Origin: Leptospira sp. WS60.C2
GTDB taxonomy: Bacteria > Spirochaetota > Leptospiria > Leptospirales > Leptospiraceae
Direction of reading: 5' to 3'
DNA: 64,000 nt
Assembly (NCBI RefSeq): GCF_040833955.1
Contig: NZ_CP162133.1
Location: forward strand, 1,324,001 to 1,388,000
The first letter of the stretch is position 1. Every line of letters begins with the position of its first letter. A program made the translations under genes and the position numbers. Of the stretch, positions 48,694-58,139 are shown piece by piece. The notes under the pieces were generated by a model, which ran no database searches, was not told the origin of the DNA, and saw only the letters and a list, made by a program, of their open reading frames with translations.

Positions 48694-50039
48694 TGCCAAA
48701 GGCCAAGGAAACAATCGACGAGACACCAAAGTCGTTTTATATCACGACTCTTGGTTGTCCGAAAAATACTGTGGATTCGATGGCTATGCACCAGTCCCTA
48801 TTAAAAGAGGGACTCCTTCCCGCCGCAGGCCCTGAAGCCAGTGATTTTCATTTGGTAAATACCTGTACATTTATCCAAGATGCGACCAAAGAAACCATTC
48901 AAACCATCCTAGACTCGATCGATATCAAAAAGAAAAACAAACAAAAGTTAGTTGTGGTGGGTTGTTTTGCGGAACGCGCCGGAAAAGAAATTTCTGACGA
49001 TCTTCCTGAAGTGGACCTTCATTTTGGAACAGGGAAATATGACAAAGCAGGTGAGATTTTACGATCCCATTTTCCTCTCGATTTTAAAGACCTCACTGAA
49101 TTTAATGAAGACTTACTCGAAAGACTCAAAACCTCCAAAGGCATTGAAAATTATTCCAAACCGTATTCTTATGTGAAAATTTCGGATGGTTGCAACCGAG
49201 GTTGTCATTTTTGTATCATTCCCAACCTTCGTGGAAAATACCGAGACACAGAAATCACTGATGTATTAGCACAAACGAAACTAGCGGTAAAAGCTGGTTC
49301 GAAAGAGATTTGCCTTGTGTCCCAAGATACGGTTTTTTATGGAAAGGACACAGACAAACTGATGGATTTGGTGCGTTCCGTGGCCGAGGTGGATGGCCTA
49401 GAACTTTTACGTTTGTTGTATCTCTATCCAGATAAAAAAACAGAAAAGTTACTCGATTTGTATGGTGAGATTCCTAAAATTGCCCCGTATTTGGAAAGCC
49501 CCTTACAACATGTTTCCAAATCCGTTTTAAAAGCAATGAACCGCACGGGCGAATACAGTTTTTTTAAATCCCTATTCCAGAAAGCAAGAGACATCCGCCC
49601 TGATTTAGAAATCCGCACTTCGTTTATCTTAGGTTTTCCTGGCGAAACAATGGAAGATGTGGAAGAAATCATTCGCTTCGTGGAAGATGTAAAACCAGAA
49701 AAGGTAAACCTCTTTCCTTACTCTCCACAAGATGGTACGAAAGGCGCTACAATGGATGGCCAACTGAAAGATAAAGAAATTGCACGCCGTGTCAACATGG
49801 TGAGAGAAGCATATCTAGGAACTCTAAAGTCCATCCACCAAAATCGAATTGGAAAAGTCTATCCTTGCGTCGTTGATGAAGTGTTAGACGAAGGTGCAAT
49901 TGTTCGCCGTTTCCAAGATGCTCCTGAAATTGATGAAGTGGTTTATGTAGACAATACCGATTTGAAGGTAGGGCAGTTTGGAAAGGTCCGAGTGGACTCT
50001 TTTTATGAATTAGATATGTCTGGAACCTGGGTGGTTTAG
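48693..50039 (+). CDS. rimO: Ribosomal protein S12 methylthiotransferase RimO
   Basis: RimO adds a methylthio group to an Asp of ribosomal protein S12 using two [4Fe-4S] clusters. The N-terminal UPF0004 Cys set is seen as TTLGCPKNTVDS, VNTCTF and VGCFAER. The radical SAM motif is GCNRGCHFCIIPNLRGKYR. A TRAM domain ends the protein (about 380-448). The 448-residue length is typical. It overlaps its neighbours on both sides by one base (TAATG and TAGTG). Confidence 0.95.
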   Translation: MPKAKETIDETPKSFYITTLGCPKNTVDSMAMHQSLLKEGLLPAAGPEASDFHLVNTCTFIQDATKETIQTILDSIDIKKKNKQKLVVVGCFAERAGKEISDDLPEVDLHFGTGKYDKAGEILRSHFPLDFKDLTEFNEDLLERLKTSKGIENYSKPYSYVKISDGCNRGCHFCIIPNLRGKYRDTEITDVLAQTKLAVKAGSKEICLVSQDTVFYGKDTDKLMDLVRSVAEVDGLELLRLLYLYPDKKTEKLLDLYGEIPKIAPYLESPLQHVSKSVLKAMNRTGEYSFFKSLFQKARDIRPDLEIRTSFILGFPGETMEDVEEIIRFVEDVKPEKVNLFPYSPQDGTKGATMDGQLKDKEIARRVNMVREAYLGTLKSIHQNRIGKVYPCVVDEVLDEGAIVRRFQDAPEIDEVVYVDNTDLKVGQFGKVRVDSFYELDMSGTWVV

Positions 50040-50782
50040 TGGAAGATTGGAAAACCATAGCCAATATCCCGAACTTGCTCACAGTTCTTCGCGTATTGGC
50101 ATTACCGTTTTTTATCTTTGCCTTATTCCAAAAAGAATGGGAATACCAAATCTTTGCCTTTGTCCTCTTTGCACTCGCCTCCTTAACCGATTTGGTGGAT
50201 GGGTATTTGGCAAGGAAATGGAACCAACAAACGGAGTTTGGAAAATTTCTAGATCCATTGGCGGATAAATTTTTAGTCATTGGTTGTTTTGTTACGTTTT
50301 TATTCATCCATGAACCCATTGAAGTTTGGATGGTTGTGCTCATCGTTGGGCGTGATATGCTCATCACGTTCCTTCGTTACATTGCCGTTCGTTCTGGCAA
50401 TAGCCTTCGCACAACCATGATGGGAAAAGTGAAAACCGCATTCCAGATGGGAGCAATCCTCATTATCCTCGTTGTCTTTATGCTGATCTCTGGGAAACGT
50501 CGGGCGATGATCAATGAAACCTATGCCATGGGAAAATTAGCTGGTTACTCTACCTTTGAGGTGGCATCTCAGAATGCGAACGAGTTTTATACATTGGTTA
50601 AAACTTCAGACCATTTGAGTTTTAAAGATTTTTTTGATTCCATTGCTTCTATTGTTCCTTATTTTGGAATGTTATTCACCACTTTCATTACTGTGGTTTC
50701 TGGACTTCGTTATATTGTAACCAACTATCAATTGTTAACCTTTTCTAATCTAAAAAGGATTTTTTATGACCGCTCTCACTAG
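50039..50782 (+). CDS. pgsA: CDP-diacylglycerol-glycerol-3-phosphate phosphatidyltransferase
   Basis: PgsA makes phosphatidylglycerol phosphate at the inner membrane. The CDP-alcohol motif is complete: DGYLARKWNQQTEFGKFLDPLADK. At 247 residues it is about 60 longer than most PgsA; the extra part (about 155-205) is a hydrophilic insert before the last membrane helix. GTG 50039 overlaps the rimO stop, so the two are coupled. Specificity for glycerol-3-phosphate rather than another alcohol is inferred. Confidence 0.87.
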   Translation: MEDWKTIANIPNLLTVLRVLALPFFIFALFQKEWEYQIFAFVLFALASLTDLVDGYLARKWNQQTEFGKFLDPLADKFLVIGCFVTFLFIHEPIEVWMVVLIVGRDMLITFLRYIAVRSGNSLRTTMMGKVKTAFQMGAILIILVVFMLISGKRRAMINETYAMGKLAGYSTFEVASQNANEFYTLVKTSDHLSFKDFFDSIASIVPYFGMLFTTFITVVSGLRYIVTNYQLLTFSNLKRIFYDRSH

Positions 50783-51794
50783 TAAGGAAATTTTGGGCCA
50801 AGTGGTGTCAGGACACCATTTGGTCGAGGCTCACGCTGAATTTTTTTTAAATGAAGTGATGGATGGTAAAGTTTCAGAACCTTTGCTTGCCTCCTTTCTC
50901 ACTGCCATGAAAATGAAAGGAGAAACCACGGACGAATTGTATGGATTTGTCCGTGCAATGCGTTCTCATGCGATCAAACCGAAAACTTCCTTTGGATTTG
51001 ATTTTTTGGATACATGTGGAACGGGTGGTGATGGGAAAGGAACGTTGAATGTGTCCACTCTTTCTGCTCTGACGCTTGCAAGCCTTGGTCACAAAGTGGC
51101 AAAACATGGAAATCGTTCTGTATCTTCTCCCTCAGGAAGTTCTGACATTCTCTCTGGACTTGGGTATCCTTTGGAGAGAAGCCATGAAGAGTGTGAGGCG
51201 GAGTTCAGTCGCACAGGATTTGTGTTTCTATTTGCTCCTTCTTGGCATCCGGCCATGAAATATGCAGGTCCTGTTCGAGGAGCGCTTGGGTTTCGAACGT
51301 TTTTCAATTTGATCGGGCCACTTTCCAATCCGTTTTCTCCCACACACCAAATTGTGGGAGTGTATGACAAATCTCTCTGTTTGCCGATGGCGGAGATATT
51401 TCAGAAGTTGGGTGTGAAAGGCGCTATCGTTTGCCATTCACGGGATGGGTTAGATGAATTTTCCATCTTCGAAGAAACCGATTATGCCTATTTTGATGGA
51501 AAAACCATCCAAGAACTTATGTTTGATCCCAGAGAACTCCGTTTAGAGCCGAATGAATTGGATCGGAATACTGTGTTTTCCTCTTCCAAGGAAGGGGCAG
51601 AGACTCTTTTTCGATCGGTTCTCGACCCATCTGGTCCAACTGGTGGTACGGCAATGGTGTCACTCAATGCTGGGGTTTCGTTATGGTTACTGGGAGCTAC
51701 GAAAGACATTCGAACCGGGTATGAATTGGCCAAAGATGCTCTGTTGTCGAAAAAAGTTCTCCGATTCACTCGCGAAACATTGAATTTAAGATAA
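50766..51794 (+). CDS. trpD: Anthranilate phosphoribosyltransferase TrpD
   Basis: TrpD joins anthranilate to PRPP in tryptophan synthesis. The 342-residue protein shows DTCGTGGDGKGTLNVSTLSALTLASLGHKVAKHGNRSVSSPSGSSDILSGLG, FAPSWHPAMKYAGPVRGALGFRTFFNLIGPLSNP, and GLDEFS. It overlaps pgsA by 17 bases. No other trp gene is in the window, so trpD stands apart from the rest of its pathway. Confidence 0.94.
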   Translation: MTALTSKEILGQVVSGHHLVEAHAEFFLNEVMDGKVSEPLLASFLTAMKMKGETTDELYGFVRAMRSHAIKPKTSFGFDFLDTCGTGGDGKGTLNVSTLSALTLASLGHKVAKHGNRSVSSPSGSSDILSGLGYPLERSHEECEAEFSRTGFVFLFAPSWHPAMKYAGPVRGALGFRTFFNLIGPLSNPFSPTHQIVGVYDKSLCLPMAEIFQKLGVKGAIVCHSRDGLDEFSIFEETDYAYFDGKTIQELMFDPRELRLEPNELDRNTVFSSSKEGAETLFRSVLDPSGPTGGTAMVSLNAGVSLWLLGATKDIRTGYELAKDALLSKKVLRFTRETLNLR

Positions 51795-51820
51795 GGCCTG
51801 TAAACATTGGATAAATAGCT

Positions 51821-52144
51821 ATGCTCAATTTAGAACTTTTCGCTTCACAAATCCTAATCCTTGCCCAAGAAGAGGGAGCCAAGTCTTCTCTTCAGTCCCT
51901 CATCATCATTCCGATTATGCTAGTCGCAATGTATTTTCTAGTGATCCTTCCTAACAAAAAGGAAGAGAAAAAAAGAAAAGAGATGATCTCAAACCTGCAA
52001 AAAGGGGACACAGTGGTAACAAGCAGTGGTCTTCATGGCAAGATTGTTGAGTTCAAAGACAACAATGAAACTGTTGTTTTAAGTGTTTCTGCAAACACAA
52101 ACATTACGTTTGATACAAGCGCCATCCTGAAGAAAAAAGCGTAA
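51821..52144 (+). CDS. yajC: Sec translocon accessory subunit YajC
   Basis: YajC is a small membrane protein that associates with SecDF. The 107-residue protein has one membrane helix (IIPIMLVAMYFLVILPNKKEEKKRKEM) and the family domain LQKGDTVVTSSGLHGKIVEFKDNNETVVL. It leads the gene set that ends with secD and secF. Confidence 0.93.
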   Translation: MLNLELFASQILILAQEEGAKSSLQSLIIIPIMLVAMYFLVILPNKKEEKKRKEMISNLQKGDTVVTSSGLHGKIVEFKDNNETVVLSVSANTNITFDTSAILKKKA

Positions 52145-52145
52145 G

Positions 52146-52775
52146 ATGAAATCTATCTTTTCCCTTTTACTCGTCGTCTGTTTCTCAACATCCCTCTTTT
52201 CGCAAGAGGGTTTGGATTTTTTGGATAAGGTGAATGATAAACCAAAAACTGTCACCAAACCTAAAGAAGACACCGTGCAAACCACAACAAAGAAACAATC
52301 GAATGTTGTGACACAAACTGGCACGACCACAGGGAAAAAGAAAAAGTCCAAAAAAAAATCAAAACAAAACCAACTAGCAACAGAAACTCTTCCACAAAAC
52401 AATAATTTGGTGTCGAATCCAAATGTTAACCCAGTTGTAACAGAAAAAGTTGTAAATCCAGTAGAAAAACAACCTGGATTAGTAGAAGAAGAGGAAGTGG
52501 TTTCCAATGCTTACTGGATGGACTCACAAGTCACAGTGCAACCCACAGGGCTTCCTGGATTTTCCTCCGATTCGAAACTCGCAAACAACGAAGTTGCAAA
52601 TGTTTCTTCTGAAGTCGGTGGAAACAAAGAATCCGGAAAATCCTTCTTTAGTTTTTCCGATTTTTTTGCTAAATACAAAAAAGCTATGATGATCTTAGGA
52701 ATCATCATCCTCTTTGCTTTTTACAGACTCAGATCTGCTCGTCCTGGTTCTAGCAGTCGTTCATATAGAAGATAA
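52146..52775 (+). CDS. Secreted low-complexity protein with C-terminal membrane helix
   Basis: I do not recognise this 209-residue protein. It has a signal peptide (cut near LFSQ), a long Lys/Thr/Gln/Asn-rich disordered stretch (about 30-120), and one membrane helix near the C-terminus (KAMMILGIIILFAFYRL) followed by an Arg/Ser tail. It starts one base after yajC and precedes secD by 21 bases. Its place inside the yajC-secDF set suggests a part in protein export. The layout somewhat recalls FliO-like proteins, but I see no firm match. Confidence 0.7.
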   Translation: MKSIFSLLLVVCFSTSLFSQEGLDFLDKVNDKPKTVTKPKEDTVQTTTKKQSNVVTQTGTTTGKKKKSKKKSKQNQLATETLPQNNNLVSNPNVNPVVTEKVVNPVEKQPGLVEEEEVVSNAYWMDSQVTVQPTGLPGFSSDSKLANNEVANVSSEVGGNKESGKSFFSFSDFFAKYKKAMMILGIIILFAFYRLRSARPGSSSRSYRR

Positions 52776-52796
52776 AATTTTTAGGAGCAAACTAAC

Positions 52797-54731
52797 TTGC
52801 AATCGTATCGACTCTTACTTTTACCATTTTTCATCTTAGCGGTATCCTTTACCATTTTGTATCCAAACTTCGCGGACAGAACTTTAAAACTGGTTGTGAG
52901 AGAGGATGTGTATTCCCTTTCTGAGGCTGAGCAGAAAACCCTTGTTAGTTCTTTGTTTGACCGTTGGGAAAAAGATTATGGGAAAAGTTCAGGTTGGACT
53001 ATCGAACCGAAAGGAACTCTACCGCCTAAAGAGAATCCTTTTTTTACAGTGAATGGAAGATTCATCACTTCCGCCAAAATCAATCAAATCTCGCAAGAAA
53101 ACCAAACATTAGTCAATGAAGCCAAAAACAAATTAGAACCAACTTGGATCGAAAATATGATCCGTGGTGGTAAATCTTTGTCCATTAAACTAGGTCTCGA
53201 CTTACAAGGTGGTATGCGTGTTGTTCTAAAAGGTGATTTCGAAGATTACACTTCCAAATTAAGAGACCTCTATGCAAAAGAAATTACGGAGCTAAACCTA
53301 ACACTGAACAATCCAGTTGCAAAACCTGAGGAAAAAGAAAAGGCCAAAAATCGTCTTACTGAAATTGAAGCAAGTTTTGATCTATCTCCGATGCGAAAAA
53401 TTGTGGAGTTAGAAAAAGCAAAGATGATCATCGATAATCGTCTAACAACACAAAATCTAACTGAGCCACAGGTGAGGATCCAAAAGGAACAAGATGCCAT
53501 TGAAGTATCACTGCCTGGTGTTTCTAACTCAGCCGCTATTCTAGAAATTTTACAAAATACGGAAACTGTTGAGTATCGTTTAGAAGAACCAAATCCATTT
53601 CTTTTCAAAAATCAAATTGCTGAAAATGAAAGAAGAATGATGGATCTTGGTCAGCGTGAAAAAACCGACATCTATCTTTTCCAAGAACTTGTGAAAAACA
53701 AAGCAGGGAAAAAAGCGCAAGATGAGTTTCTCGCTGGACTCGAAAAAAAATACAATATTCCGAAAGAATACAAAGTATACGCTATGTGGGCTCGTGGAAA
53801 TTCCGCGAAGTCAACGTTACTCCCGAGAAGTTTTGTCGTATTAGAAAGAAAAATTGCTCTTTCTGGAAACGATATGACCAATGCGCAACCTTCCTATAAT
53901 TCCAATTCGTATGGTTGGATGGTAAGTTTTACACTCACTCCCAATGGTGCGGAAAAGTTTTTTGATCTAACATCGGAAAATCGTGGTCGTAACTTAGCGA
54001 TTGTTTGGGGTGATAAAGTCATCTCTAATCCAGTGATCAACGATCCAATTGCTGGTGGACGAGCTGAAATTTCGGGAAGTTTTTCGGAACAAGAAGCCAT
54101 TCGCTTGGCAAACGTCATTTCAGAAGGAGCACTTCCGATTCCACTTTCCGTGTTGGAGATGCGATTCATAGGACCAACTCTTGGGATTGAATCGATTGAA
54201 GTGGGTGTGAAAGCGGTTGCGATCGGATTTTTTCTCGTGATGGTTTATATGATTTTCTATTATAGGTTAGGTGGGTTTATCGCCGACTTATCCCTTCTTG
54301 TGAACATCATCATCCTTGCAGCATTATTAACTCTTATGGATTTTACTCTAACCCTTCCAGGGATTGCGGGGATTATCCTGACCGCGGGTATGGCGGTGGA
54401 TGCGAACGTTATTATCTACGAAAGGATTCGAGAGGAAATTGAGGAAGGTCGGGCATTGTCTGTTGCCGTCACGCGTGGTTTTGAAAATGCGTTTTGGACC
54501 ATTATGGATGCAAACGTCACCACGCTCATTGCTGGTATTTTAATGATTCGTCTAGGAAATGGACCGATCAAAGGTTTTGCGATTACTCTTTGTTGGGGAA
54601 TTGTGACAACACTTTTCACTTCCTTATTCTTGTCTCGATTGTTCATGGAACTTTCGGTCAACCGAATGGGAATCCATCATCTGAACTTAAGGCCTTTTTT
54701 CTTTGGAAAAAAAGAGGTAAAAAATGTATAA
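52797..54731 (+). CDS. secD: Protein translocase subunit SecD
   Basis: SecD works with SecF to pull preproteins out of the Sec channel using proton motive force. The 644-residue protein has an N-terminal helix, the P1 periplasmic domain beginning LSIKLGLDLQGGMRVVLKGD, and the C-terminal bundle with GIAGIILTAGMAVDANVIIYERIREEIEEGRAL, typical of SecD. TTG is the start, with AGGAG 9 bases upstream. It overlaps secF by 8 bases. Confidence 0.96.
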   Translation: MQSYRLLLLPFFILAVSFTILYPNFADRTLKLVVREDVYSLSEAEQKTLVSSLFDRWEKDYGKSSGWTIEPKGTLPPKENPFFTVNGRFITSAKINQISQENQTLVNEAKNKLEPTWIENMIRGGKSLSIKLGLDLQGGMRVVLKGDFEDYTSKLRDLYAKEITELNLTLNNPVAKPEEKEKAKNRLTEIEASFDLSPMRKIVELEKAKMIIDNRLTTQNLTEPQVRIQKEQDAIEVSLPGVSNSAAILEILQNTETVEYRLEEPNPFLFKNQIAENERRMMDLGQREKTDIYLFQELVKNKAGKKAQDEFLAGLEKKYNIPKEYKVYAMWARGNSAKSTLLPRSFVVLERKIALSGNDMTNAQPSYNSNSYGWMVSFTLTPNGAEKFFDLTSENRGRNLAIVWGDKVISNPVINDPIAGGRAEISGSFSEQEAIRLANVISEGALPIPLSVLEMRFIGPTLGIESIEVGVKAVAIGFFLVMVYMIFYYRLGGFIADLSLLVNIIILAALLTLMDFTLTLPGIAGIILTAGMAVDANVIIYERIREEIEEGRALSVAVTRGFENAFWTIMDANVTTLIAGILMIRLGNGPIKGFAITLCWGIVTTLFTSLFLSRLFMELSVNRMGIHHLNLRPFFFGKKEVKNV

Positions 54732-55662
54732 TATCAATTTTACGAAGTATAAATACTTCACACTTAGTTTTTCCTTTTTAGCAATTGTTTTTGGTTTTGC
54801 GGTTACCTTTTCCAAATACGGTGGGTTTGCGCACTCCCTTGATTTTAATGGTGGATTGAGAACGGTTGTCGAACTTCCTAAAGACAAAACAAGAACCGAT
54901 TTAGAATCCTATTTCCAATCTAAAAAGATTGAAGCGGTTGTCATCTTACTCGAAAAAGAAAAGAATATTTTTCAGTTAGATGTGGGACTTGGATCACTTC
55001 CAACGATTGAAGCCCTCTACAAAGAAATCCCAGAAGATAAGAGAGAGTCTTCTACGTCAGCGATAGATCGCTTCGTGCAACTCCTTCGTTTTGAATTCAA
55101 CTTACCGAAAGAGAAGGTTCTATCCGCAGATCAAGTTGGGGCAGTTGTGGGTGGCGAGTTAACAGAAGTAGGGATTACGTTACTTCTTACAACTCTTGGA
55201 ATCATCTTATTGTATCTCAGTATCCGTTCCCAATTTAAGTTTGCACTTGCTTCCGCAATTGCACTTGTTCACGACATATTGATGACACTAGCACTCATTG
55301 GATTTTTACAAATTAAACCGAGTGTTCCTATCATTGCCGCACTTCTTACGTTACTTGGTTACTCGATTAACGATAAGATTGTGGTATTTGATCGTATACG
55401 TGAGAATGCACATGGAAAGGACAACTTGGCTCTTTCCAACATCATCAATGTATCCATTGCACAAACTTTGGGAAGAACCATTAATACATCCTTTACCACA
55501 ATGATTTCTGTTGTAGCAATCATAGTAGGTGGTGCTGCCGAATTGTATGATTTTGCTTTTGTTTTACTTTTTGGTGTGATCGTTGGAACCTATTCTTCGA
55601 TTTACATCGCAGCTCCAATTTCTGAGATTTACGACAGACTCAGAAAAAAACGCTTCGCTTAA
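54724..55662 (+). CDS. secF: Protein translocase subunit SecF
   Basis: Partner of SecD. The 312-residue protein has six membrane helices and the motifs HSLDFNGGLRTVVELP, LVHDILMTLALIGFL, LLTLLGYSINDKIVVFDRIREN and the TINTSFTTMISVVAIIVGG segment. Overlap with secD indicates coupled translation. Confidence 0.96.
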   Translation: MYNINFTKYKYFTLSFSFLAIVFGFAVTFSKYGGFAHSLDFNGGLRTVVELPKDKTRTDLESYFQSKKIEAVVILLEKEKNIFQLDVGLGSLPTIEALYKEIPEDKRESSTSAIDRFVQLLRFEFNLPKEKVLSADQVGAVVGGELTEVGITLLLTTLGIILLYLSIRSQFKFALASAIALVHDILMTLALIGFLQIKPSVPIIAALLTLLGYSINDKIVVFDRIRENAHGKDNLALSNIINVSIAQTLGRTINTSFTTMISVVAIIVGGAAELYDFAFVLLFGVIVGTYSSIYIAAPISEIYDRLRKKRFA

Positions 55663-55672
55663 TCACACCTAG

Positions 55673-57022
55673 ATGAATGTAGAGAAGAAGAAAGAACTCT
55701 ATTCTCTACATTCCCTTCTCGGGTTTCTGGCCATGGGTAAAACTGGTGGAAACCCCCCTGTTTCAGCTGTGCTTACCAATGAAAAGGGTGAGATCATAGA
55801 GAAGGCCCACACACAAACGTTTGGTGGAAATCATGCCGAACGGGAATTGTTTTCCCTTCTTGCAAAAAAACAGGATACAAACCCAAAAAAACAGTCTGAA
55901 AAAACGAATTTTGAATTATCCAAGATAAAAACCAATCAATCAGCCTCCGAAACGGAATCGTTGTTATCCGAATCGATCTTATCGGTCAGTTTAGAGCCAT
56001 GTACCCATTTCGGAAAAACACCACCGTGTCGTGATTTGGTTTTAACACAGAAACCCAAAGAGTTACTCATTGGATGGAAGGATCCAAATCCCTTGGTTTT
56101 ATCTGGAGATTGGACTTCTTACAAAGAAAAGGGAATTTCAGTTCGATTGGATCCGGTTCTTGCGAATGCCTCTCTGCCTTATTTGCAAGGATTTATAAAA
56201 CGCATCCAATCAGGAAAACCGTGGGTTTGGATCAAAAGTGCGACCTCCAAAGAAGGGCATTTTGCAGACGTAACCCTAAAAAAAGAGAGAGTGAGTTCTG
56301 AATCAGTAGATCTTTATTTGCAGATGCTTCGTGCCAAATTTGATGCCGTGGCAGTAGGTCCGAATACTTTAAACATTGACGAACCTTCGTTACATTTTCG
56401 AATCACGGAACCCATGATTCAAAAGATGGGAAATGCCAAACGAATCACTGAACTCGTTCCTTTTTTTGAAGCAAGTACCAATTTAATTTCAGCACTTTGC
56501 CAATGGACAAAAGAAAGTTTTGTATTACATGAATTGGAAGAGGCTAAATACCAACCCTATCGGGTGTTTGTTGTAGACCCTAATCGAATCCCGAGTGCCA
56601 ATTTTTTTGCCAAACAAAAAAAACTCAATGACGAATACGGTGAAAAACGTTGTATTTTTTTTCTCTTAGAAAAAGAGTCTGATAGAATGGAAGGAAAACT
56701 TGGAATCTCTGAAACGATTCAAAAAGAGTTAGAAAGTCTTTCCAACCATAAGCTTGTTTCCCTTGGAAAAGAGGATGGAGATACATTTTTAAAATCGTTA
56801 GGTGAGATCGGTATCAATACCTTGATATGTGAAGCTGGAAGTTTTTTCCCTCTTTTTTTAGAGAGTTCACTTACCGAAGAAGATTGTATTTTAGAAATTC
56901 GTAATTCAGAAAAATCCATTCCCCATGGAATTCCCTTTGCTTACCGAGAGGAACCAATTGTATCCGAATTTAGAATTGGATCCGATTTCATTTTCATTCG
57001 AAAACCAAAAAGGAGGACCTAA
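55673..57022 (+). CDS. ribD: Riboflavin deaminase/reductase RibD
   Basis: RibD deaminates and then reduces the pyrimidine intermediate of riboflavin synthesis. The deaminase zinc site is GGNHAERELF with EPCTHFGKTPPCRD; the reductase domain begins about residue 180 (KPWVWIKSATSKEGHFAD) and includes AVAVGPNTLNIDEPSL. Between the HAE and PCxxxxxxxxC motifs there are about 30 more residues than usual, low-complexity and Lys/Asn/Ser-rich. The 449-residue total is long against about 360-370. It starts 10 bases after secF and 3 bases before ribE. Confidence 0.9.
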   Translation: MNVEKKKELYSLHSLLGFLAMGKTGGNPPVSAVLTNEKGEIIEKAHTQTFGGNHAERELFSLLAKKQDTNPKKQSEKTNFELSKIKTNQSASETESLLSESILSVSLEPCTHFGKTPPCRDLVLTQKPKELLIGWKDPNPLVLSGDWTSYKEKGISVRLDPVLANASLPYLQGFIKRIQSGKPWVWIKSATSKEGHFADVTLKKERVSSESVDLYLQMLRAKFDAVAVGPNTLNIDEPSLHFRITEPMIQKMGNAKRITELVPFFEASTNLISALCQWTKESFVLHELEEAKYQPYRVFVVDPNRIPSANFFAKQKKLNDEYGEKRCIFFLLEKESDRMEGKLGISETIQKELESLSNHKLVSLGKEDGDTFLKSLGEIGINTLICEAGSFFPLFLESSLTEEDCILEIRNSEKSIPHGIPFAYREEPIVSEFRIGSDFIFIRKPKRRT

Positions 57023-57025
57023 GCG

Positions 57026-57634
57026 ATGTTTACTGGTCTTGTTGAAACTTTAGGAAAAGTAGTTCAAATTGAACCGATCGATTCAGGAATTCAATTTACC
57101 ATTGCCACAGAATGGGAAAATCCGGACATCAAACTTGGAGACTCCATTGCGATCAATGGTGCTTGTATGACAGTCACTGAATTTTCGGATTTTGGCAATG
57201 TATTTCAATTTTATGCTTCTTTTAAGTCCTTGGAACTAACCAACTTGTCTAGGTTAGGAGAGGGCACTCTTGTGAACTTAGAAAGAGCGATGGCACAGGG
57301 ACAGAGGTTTGGTGGGCATATGGTGCAAGGCCATGTGGATGGCGTCGCGAAGGTCATTAGCCGTAAACAAATCGAAAACGAAGTAGAAGAGTTTTGGGTG
57401 GAAGTCCCGGAAGACTTACGTCGATTCTTTGTGAAGAAGGGATCTGTAACTTTGGATGGAATTAGTCTTACCGTGGTTGACGTGAAAGAAGGAACAATCC
57501 AACTGATTCTCATTCCAGAGACAATGCAAAAAACAAATGCCAAATCTTGGAAAGTGGATTCCCTTCTCAATGTTGAGGTGGATGTGCTAGCCAAATACAT
57601 TGAAAATTATCTGGCTTTAAGAAAGGATTCGTAA
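57026..57634 (+). CDS. ribE: Riboflavin synthase alpha chain
   Basis: This enzyme dismutates two lumazine molecules to riboflavin. The two lumazine-binding repeats are seen: MFTGLVETLGKV, with GDSIAINGACMTVTEF, and GHMVQGHVDGVAKV, with GSVTLDGISLTVVDV. The length of 202 residues is usual. It lies 3 bases after ribD. Confidence 0.95.
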   Translation: MFTGLVETLGKVVQIEPIDSGIQFTIATEWENPDIKLGDSIAINGACMTVTEFSDFGNVFQFYASFKSLELTNLSRLGEGTLVNLERAMAQGQRFGGHMVQGHVDGVAKVISRKQIENEVEEFWVEVPEDLRRFFVKKGSVTLDGISLTVVDVKEGTIQLILIPETMQKTNAKSWKVDSLLNVEVDVLAKYIENYLALRKDS

Positions 57635-57639
57635 GGAAC

Positions 57640-58020
57640 TTAATTTCTTTTTAGTAAATCATCGATGTCGGAATCATCAGAGTCCCCATCGATATATCTT
57701 GTTTGGAAATCGGAGCTACTCAAAATTTCAAAAAACATATCCAATTTAGCCAGTTTGAACACATTCTGAATCATCGGTTTCATTCCCACGAGAAGGAGTT
57801 TCCCTTTTTTATTCTTTAAGGAATTGAGACTTTTGATAAGCGAACCGATTCCAGATGAGTCGATGTAATCAAGCCGGCTCATTTCAATCGAAACAAGACT
57901 TGGACTGGATTCGATGAGTTTATTAAAAATCGATTCGAATTCTTCTGTGGATTCAATGTCAAATTTACCAGCGATTTCGATTGTTTTGATCTTTCCTGTT
58001 GTGCCTAGTTTGAGTTCCAA
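57640..58020 (-). CDS. STAS-domain anti-sigma factor antagonist-like protein
   Basis: A 126-residue STAS protein of the SpoIIAA/RsbV type. The phospho-acceptor Ser lies in DYIDSSGIGSLIKSL. An acidic C-terminal tail (GDSDDSDIDDLLKRN) is added. It would bind an anti-sigma kinase when unphosphorylated. Partners are not in the window. It sits on the opposite strand between ribE and ribBA. Confidence 0.88.
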   Translation of the reverse strand: MELKLGTTGKIKTIEIAGKFDIESTEEFESIFNKLIESSPSLVSIEMSRLDYIDSSGIGSLIKSLNSLKNKKGKLLLVGMKPMIQNVFKLAKLDMFFEILSSSDFQTRYIDGDSDDSDIDDLLKRN

Positions 58021-58139
58021 ACGACCCTCCGATCCGAATCATTAGGCCAAAAGAAATGGGAAAAATCAATGAATTTCTTTGGGAATCTTCTTTAATTCGG
58101 AACGGCTTTCAGAGTTTTAGTATATAGAGGCCTTTCCCC

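Noticed and set aside
58021..58139. Possible FMN riboswitch before ribBA
   Set aside because: The gap is only 119 bases and I could not find the conserved RFN helices. The short gap before ribD (55663-55672) has no room for one.
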